A stretch of DNA of 64,000 bases, from assembly GCA_964570825.1 (NCBI GenBank), contig CAZMZJ010000002.1, forward strand, positions 1-64,000, written 5' to 3'. A program made the translations under genes and the position numbers. Positions 59,487-64,000 of the stretch are shown here, piece after piece (within the stretch, counting starts at the first letter, position 1; the number at the start of each line of letters is the position of its first letter). The stretch is from UMGS1002 sp964570825. Lineage in GTDB: Bacteria; Bacillota; Clostridia; Oscillospirales; CAG-272. Under the pieces are notes generated by a model. The model searched no databases. It saw nothing but the letters and a program-made list of their open reading frames with translations, and had not been told where the DNA came from.

Positions 59487-60869
59487 ATGGATAAAAATAA
59501 AATCCGTATATCTCTTAACTTCACACCGCCCCATCTGCTTTCCGGGCTTCCGGAAAACACACCGGTTCTTCTCGCCTTTTCGGGCGGAGCCGACTCACGG
59601 GCGCTTCTGCATCTGCTCGCGGCCTACTGCAGGGAAAACGGCGCGCCTCTTTATGCGGCGCACGTCAACCATGGCATCCGCGGCGAAGAAGCGCTGCGCG
59701 ACCGCGAGTTCTGCAAAAAAACCGCGGCTTCATACGGTATCGAGTGTTTTGTGCTTGACGCCGATGTTCCGTCGCTTGCGAAGGAGCACGGGGAAAGCCT
59801 TGAAACTGAAGCGAGGCGCGTTCGTTACGGTTTTTTTGACAAAATCATGCGTGAAAATTCCATCCCCCTCCTTGCCACCGCCCATAACTCCGACGACTGC
59901 CTTGAAACATTGATTTTCAATATAGCGCGGGGCAGCGGCCTGCGAGGCATCACCTCGATCCCTCAGGTGCGCGTGTTCGGGACAGGTTTTCTGATCCGGC
60001 CGCTGCTCATGTCGCCCAAAAAAGATATAATTGAATTCTGCCGCGAAAACGGACTTGATTTTGTGACTGATTCGACCAATTCCGACACCCGGTATTCCCG
60101 TAATCTTATCCGCCACAAAATCATACCGGCTCTTGAGAAAATCAATCCGGGCGTCCGGGAAAGTTCCGCAAGGCTCTCGGCGGCGGCGCGCGAGTGCTGC
60201 GAGCTTATCGACAAAGAAGCGGAAAAATTCCTTTCTCAGCGCTCCGGCAAAAGCATATCCGCTTCTGAGCTCTGCTCCCTGCCCCCGGCAGTTCTTAGCC
60301 GGGTGCTCTCAATCCTTTGCGCCGGCGCTTCAGGAAAAATCCCGGAGGAAGTGCACATCGCCGCCCTGTCGGAGCTCCTGCGCAAGGGCGTTCCGAACTC
60401 TGCGCTTTCGATACCCGGAAATGTCCGTGCAAAAATCGAGAGCGGAAATCTTGTCTTCGTCCCCGACCCCCATAGAGAAGAAGAGCGTCCGCGCTTTCAG
60501 CAGGCGCTCGGCAACGGCTTCAACGCGCTGCCCGGCGGAGCAATCATTCTCAAAGGTTCGGATGAATATAAAGAATACAAAGAAGAAACAGCTGATATGA
60601 CTCTCGCAGCCTGCATCCGTCTTAACCCTTCAAGCTTTCCTCTTGCCGCGCGGAGTCTTAGGGAAGGCGACGTTATCACAAGAGGCGGCATGACGAAAAA
60701 AGTAAGGAAGCTGCTTTCGGAAACAAAGCTGCCGCTTAATGAGAGATATTTGATCCCGATAGTAACGGGCGGCAGCGGCGAAATCCTCTGGATTCCCGGC
60801 ATTGCCGAAAAAGACGGAGCCGCGGACAGGCGCGGAATCCGGCTTGAATATTATAAATTAAATTCATAA
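59487..60869 (+). CDS. tilS: tRNA(Ile)-lysidine synthase
   Basis: Modifies C34 of tRNA-Ile to lysidine so that it reads AUA. 460 residues with the PP-loop SGGADS near residue 32, NHGIRGEEALRDREFC, the TAHNSDDCLETLIFNIARGSGLRG motif and a C-terminal substrate-binding domain (REGDVITRGG, KVRKLLSETKLPLNER). 18 bases after dnaB, with GAAAGAAAAATG at the start. Confidence 0.96.
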   Translation: MDKNKIRISLNFTPPHLLSGLPENTPVLLAFSGGADSRALLHLLAAYCRENGAPLYAAHVNHGIRGEEALRDREFCKKTAASYGIECFVLDADVPSLAKEHGESLETEARRVRYGFFDKIMRENSIPLLATAHNSDDCLETLIFNIARGSGLRGITSIPQVRVFGTGFLIRPLLMSPKKDIIEFCRENGLDFVTDSTNSDTRYSRNLIRHKIIPALEKINPGVRESSARLSAAARECCELIDKEAEKFLSQRSGKSISASELCSLPPAVLSRVLSILCAGASGKIPEEVHIAALSELLRKGVPNSALSIPGNVRAKIESGNLVFVPDPHREEERPRFQQALGNGFNALPGGAIILKGSDEYKEYKEETADMTLAACIRLNPSSFPLAARSLREGDVITRGGMTKKVRKLLSETKLPLNERYLIPIVTGGSGEILWIPGIAEKDGAADRRGIRLEYYKLNS

Positions 60870-60900
60870 ATCATATCTGTAATATCGGAAAGGCAACCAA

Positions 60901-61497
60901 ATGAACAAAGACATTGAAAGCGTGCTCGTAAGCGAAGAGGAGCTTGACCGCATAATCACGCGGCTTGCAAGTGAAATAGACCGAGACTACTCCTCGCCCG
61001 ACAAAAGACTCGTGCTCGTTTCAATCCTCAAGGGTTCGGTAATGTTCACCGGAGCCCTCATGGGAAAGCTCAAAACAAACGCGGAAATTGAATTCATGAA
61101 GGTCTCTTCCTACGGATCCTCGACAAAGAGCACCGGATATATAAGCGTCCTTCTCGACCTCAAGCGTCCCGACCTGAATGAGCTTGACCTTTTGATTGTC
61201 GAGGATATAATCGACAGCGGGCGCACGCTCAATCTGCTGACGCAGCTGCTCCGCGACCGCGGGGCAAAGAGCGTCAAATCGGTCACGATGCTTGATAAAC
61301 CCTCGCGGCGTGAGGTGCCGTTTAAGCCGGACTACATAGGCGCCGAAATCCCGGATAAGTTTGTGGTCGGGTTCGGACTTGACTATGATGAAAAATACCG
61401 CAACCTGCCCTATGTCGGAGTGCTGAAGCCGTCGGTTTACGGCAGAATCACCCCGCCGGACAATGCCAAAAATGAAAGGGAACCCGATAAAAAATGA
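60901..61497 (+). CDS. hpt: Hypoxanthine phosphoribosyltransferase
   Basis: Purine salvage: hypoxanthine or guanine plus PRPP to IMP or GMP. 198 residues with the family pattern: LVSILKGSVMFTGALM, PRPP-binding VEDIIDSGRTL near residue 100, and the hinge DKPSRREVPFKPDYIGAEIPDKFVVGFGLDY. GGAAAGGC precedes the ATG. Its TGA overlaps the ftsH ATG (ATGA), so the two are coupled, the usual tilS-hpt-ftsH order. Confidence 0.97.
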   Translation: MNKDIESVLVSEEELDRIITRLASEIDRDYSSPDKRLVLVSILKGSVMFTGALMGKLKTNAEIEFMKVSSYGSSTKSTGYISVLLDLKRPDLNELDLLIVEDIIDSGRTLNLLTQLLRDRGAKSVKSVTMLDKPSRREVPFKPDYIGAEIPDKFVVGFGLDYDEKYRNLPYVGVLKPSVYGRITPPDNAKNEREPDKK

Positions 61498-63563
61498 AAA
61501 AGAATTTCAGTGTAATTTTATTTTATATTCTGCTAATCGTCGGAATTTTCTATCTCGGCTCCCAGATAATCGGGGCCAGGCAGATAGAGGATGTAGGATA
61601 CAGTGATATAATCGATTATCTCGACAGCGACCTCGTGCAGGAATTCACCATATCAAATCAGTACTATCTCACAATGAAGGTTTATGATACCGGCGATGGT
61701 GGTAATCTCACATATGACGAATCCGGTAAAATAACAAGCAAAACAAAGTATGTCGGTTATCAGTTTGACAGCTCGGACGCGAAGGAAAGGTTCCTTGAAA
61801 AGGTTGACACGGATTACTATCACGCCGCCAGCAAGAATCTTGAAAAATACAATATAGAATCGCCCGTAATGCTTCCGTGGTGGGTAAGCCTGCTGCCGTA
61901 TGTGATACTGATAATTTTTATCATTTTTATATACTCCTACGTCCTGAACCAGGCGGCCGGCGGAAAGGGCAGCAAAATCAATTCATTCGGCAAGGCGAAA
62001 GTAAAAATGCCGAGCCAGAATGAAAAAGACAGGAAGACCTTCCGCGATGTCGCCGGATGCGACGAAGAGAAGGCGGAACTTGAGGAAATCGTCGAGTATC
62101 TGAAGGATCCCGCTAAGTTTTCGCGTCTTGGCGCAAAGATCCCGCACGGCGTATTGCTTGTAGGCCCTCCGGGAACAGGAAAAACCCTGCTTGCAAAGGC
62201 TGTCGCGGGGGAGGCGGGCGTTCCGTTCTTCTCGATATCGGGGTCTGACTTTGTCGAGATGTACGTCGGCGTAGGCGCCTCGCGCGTGCGCGACCTCTTT
62301 GACAATGCGCGCAAGGCTCCCGCCTCGATAATATTCATCGATGAAATCGACGCTGTCGGCCGTCACCGCGGCGCAGGTCTCGGCGGCGGACATGACGAGC
62401 GCGAGCAGACGCTGAACCAGCTGCTCGTCGAAATGGACGGGTTTGGCTCTCACGAGGGAATAATCGTCATTGCGGCGACAAACCGTCCGGACATTCTTGA
62501 CCCGGCACTGCTGCGCCCCGGAAGGTTTGACCGTCAGGTGACAGTCAACTATCCGGACATCAAGGGGCGCGAGGAGATTCTCAAGGTTCACGCGCGCAAC
62601 AAGCCGCTCGGACCCGACGTTGACCTGACAAAAATAGCCCAGACGACCGCGGGATTCACCGGCGCAGATCTTGAAAACCTGCTCAATGAAGCGGCGCTGC
62701 TTGCGGCGCGCCGCGGCAAGAGTCTTATCGACAGCAACGATATAGAAGACTCGTTCATAAAAGTGGCTGTAGGCACAAAGAAAAAGTCAAGACGCATGAA
62801 GGACTCGGAGAAGCGCAACACGGCGTATCACGAAGCCGGCCACGCCATTCTTGCGTACCTGCTGCCCCATCTTGATCCCGTGCATCAGATTTCGATAATT
62901 CCGAGCGGCAGGGCTCTTGGTTATACCTTAACTGTTCCCGAAGATGACAAATACAGTGTTTACCGCGAAGAATTAAAGGAAAGAATCTGTATGACTCTCG
63001 GCGGCAGAGCCGCGGAGGAAATAATATTCGGAGATTTCTCCGGCGGCGCCGCAGCCGACATAGAGCATGCGACAGGAATCGCGCGCAAGATGGTGACTCA
63101 GCTTGGCATGAGCGATCTGATAGGTCCGGTCAACTACTCCAGCGGGCAGGGCGAAGTTTTCCTCGGCATGGCTTTCACTGAAACCAAGAATTTTTCAGAA
63201 GACATTGCCGCAAAGATTGATTCTGAAGTTCACAGAATAATTTCTGAAGCTCGCGAACGCGCCATTTCCATACTGCGCGAAAACATCGACAAGCTTAACT
63301 TCATTTCCGAATTTTTGCTCAAGAACGAAACGATGGACGGCGACCAGTTCAAAGCCGCGATGGAAGGCAAGTCTATTGAAGAGATTGAGGAAATCGCCAA
63401 CGAGAAGATGAGAAAGAGAAGCGAAGCCGACCGCAAGGAAGCGCAGAAGAACGCTGAAGCAAACGAACGCAAATCAAAGGGCGGAGAAAAAGACGATAAA
63501 GATGATAAAGACAATAAAGAAGGCACCTACACTCCTCCGGATGATGATACGGTAAAGCGCTGA
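61494..63563 (+). CDS. ftsH: ATP-dependent zinc metalloprotease FtsH
   Basis: Membrane AAA+ protease for quality control of membrane proteins. 689 residues: two membrane segments (about 5-24 and 123-146), extracellular domain between, AAA domain with Walker A GPPGTGKT near 224, Walker B IIFIDEIDAVG and the second region of homology (AATNRPDILDPALLRPGRFDRQ), and the M41 protease domain with HEAGH (H446, E447, H450). The last 60 residues are a charged Lys/Asp tail. It overlaps hpt by 4 bases. SpoVM, encoded at 19.6 kb, is a known FtsH inhibitor in Bacillus. Confidence 0.98.
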   Translation: MKKNFSVILFYILLIVGIFYLGSQIIGARQIEDVGYSDIIDYLDSDLVQEFTISNQYYLTMKVYDTGDGGNLTYDESGKITSKTKYVGYQFDSSDAKERFLEKVDTDYYHAASKNLEKYNIESPVMLPWWVSLLPYVILIIFIIFIYSYVLNQAAGGKGSKINSFGKAKVKMPSQNEKDRKTFRDVAGCDEEKAELEEIVEYLKDPAKFSRLGAKIPHGVLLVGPPGTGKTLLAKAVAGEAGVPFFSISGSDFVEMYVGVGASRVRDLFDNARKAPASIIFIDEIDAVGRHRGAGLGGGHDEREQTLNQLLVEMDGFGSHEGIIVIAATNRPDILDPALLRPGRFDRQVTVNYPDIKGREEILKVHARNKPLGPDVDLTKIAQTTAGFTGADLENLLNEAALLAARRGKSLIDSNDIEDSFIKVAVGTKKKSRRMKDSEKRNTAYHEAGHAILAYLLPHLDPVHQISIIPSGRALGYTLTVPEDDKYSVYREELKERICMTLGGRAAEEIIFGDFSGGAAADIEHATGIARKMVTQLGMSDLIGPVNYSSGQGEVFLGMAFTETKNFSEDIAAKIDSEVHRIISEARERAISILRENIDKLNFISEFLLKNETMDGDQFKAAMEGKSIEEIEEIANEKMRKRSEADRKEAQKNAEANERKSKGGEKDDKDDKDNKEGTYTPPDDDTVKR

Positions 63564-63602
63564 AAGCACTGAAAGCACTGAAAACGCTTAAAACGCTGAA
63601 AA
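63560..63602 (+). repeat. Short tandem repeat after ftsH
   Basis: About five units of roughly 9 bases, of the type CTGAAAGCA and GCTTAAAAC, lying between the stop codon and the terminator. Confidence 0.7.
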
Positions 63603-63604
63603 AT

Positions 63605-63642
63605 AAACCTCCTCTTGTTTCACATGAAACAAGAGGAGGTTT
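63605..63642. terminator. Bidirectional terminator (ftsH / cyclophilin)
   Basis: Stem of 17 pairs (AAACCTCCTC...GAGGAGGTTT) with loop ACAT. It encloses TGTTTCACATGAAACA (63616-63631), one base from a Firmicutes parS consensus. Confidence 0.93.
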
Positions 63643-63659
63643 TCGTTTTTCCGATTTTA

Positions 63660-64000
63660 TTACCCGACAACTTCGATTTTGTCAATTACAACCGGCTCGC
63701 GCGGAACGTCCTGCATATATCTGCCGTATGTTCCGGTCTTCACCGACGCAATTTTGTCAATAACCTCAAGTCCCTCGGTGACCTTACCGAAAGCCGCGTA
63801 CTGCGCGTCGAGATGCGGCGAGTCCTTGTGCATTATGAAGAACTGCGACGACGCTGAGTCCGGATTGCTTGTTCTTGCCATCGAGAGGACGCCCCGTGTA
63901 TGACGGATGTCGTTCTTCATCCAGCCGTTTGCGATAAATTCGCCGAAAATGGCGCCGGCTTTCTTTTCTCTGAATTCCCCCGACCGTTCTTCATAGCCGC
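63660..64000 (-). CDS. Peptidyl-prolyl cis-trans isomerase, cyclophilin type (partial)
   Basis: C-terminal part of a cyclophilin, cut by the right edge; the start is off window. Visible residues include the GEFIANGW and HTRGVLSMARTSNPDSASSQFF core with the catalytic-site residues, then DAQYAAFGKVTEGLEVIDKIA. No internal start is needed. The gene converges on ftsH. Confidence 0.95.
   Translation of the reverse strand, partial: GYEERSGEFREKKAGAIFGEFIANGWMKNDIRHTRGVLSMARTSNPDSASSQFFIMHKDSPHLDAQYAAFGKVTEGLEVIDKIASVKTGTYGRYMQDVPREPVVIDKIEVVG

Overview
The window looks like a chromosomal segment of an uncultured, probably gut-associated member of the Clostridia (Firmicutes/Bacillota). The evidence is the Gram-positive order of housekeeping genes (yicC-remA-rpoZ-priA-def-fmt-rlmN; rpmH-rnpA-yidD-yidC-jag; gdpP-rplI-dnaB; tilS-hpt-ftsH), strong TTGACA/TATAAT promoters, AGGAGG-type ribosome binding sites, many TTG/GTG starts, and a spoVM gene hidden in its canonical place after thiN, which implies a sporulating ancestry. 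Base composition is about even in genes and AT-rich between them. No IS element, prophage, rRNA or CRISPR array is visible.

Layout. 1-6.3 kb (mostly minus): start signals of a gene off the left edge, citrate synthase, an MBOAT acyltransferase plus CDF metal exporter pair, and a YifB/ComM-like AAA ATPase. 6.4-8.8 kb: efp, a heptamer repeat array, a CD1247-type zinc-ribbon protein with a poly-Asp run, a thioredoxin and a flavin reductase. 8.9-19.7 kb (plus): a long housekeeping run from yicC to thiN and spoVM, in which several usual members (gmk, coaBC, rsmB, stp, rpe) are absent and the prkC kinase is replaced by a kinase-less PASTA protein. 19.7-21.9 kb: a YgiQ-type radical SAM protein. 21.9-25.0 kb (minus): two secreted Thr-rich surface proteins with nearly identical promoters. 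25.4-31.0 kb (plus): a four-gene sugar operon (GH2 glycosidase, galactitol-phosphate-dehydrogenase-like ADH, FAD oxidoreductase, xylose-isomerase-like TIM barrel). 31.0-36.6 kb: a small acidic membrane protein, prmC, ddl and a P-type cation ATPase under a probable yybP-ykoY manganese riboswitch. 36.6-43.3 kb: a GT-C-like membrane protein coupled to a small ORF, an LTD surface protein with the same C-terminal tail type as the 22 kb protein, a Cys-rich protein, and a solute-binding lipoprotein divergent from a SorC-type sugar regulator. 43.4-44.6 kb: a GNAT acetyltransferase flanked by repeats, and tRNA-Pro. 44.9-49.3 kb: asnS, a zinc-ribbon acyltransferase and a GltS-type symporter. 49.3-55.0 kb (minus): ymdB, holA, jag, yidC, yidD, rnpA, rpmH. 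55.4-64 kb (plus): gdpP, rplI, dnaB, tilS, hpt, ftsH, then a cyclophilin cut by the right edge.

Most of the window is core information processing, envelope and protein quality control. Accessory interest lies in the 21.9-31 kb surface/sugar region, the 36.4-43.3 kb block, the shared KGCGS C-terminal tails, and the departures from the usual housekeeping cluster. Boundaries were chosen by reading frame plus ribosome binding site; family assignments come from motif recognition only, with no database search.
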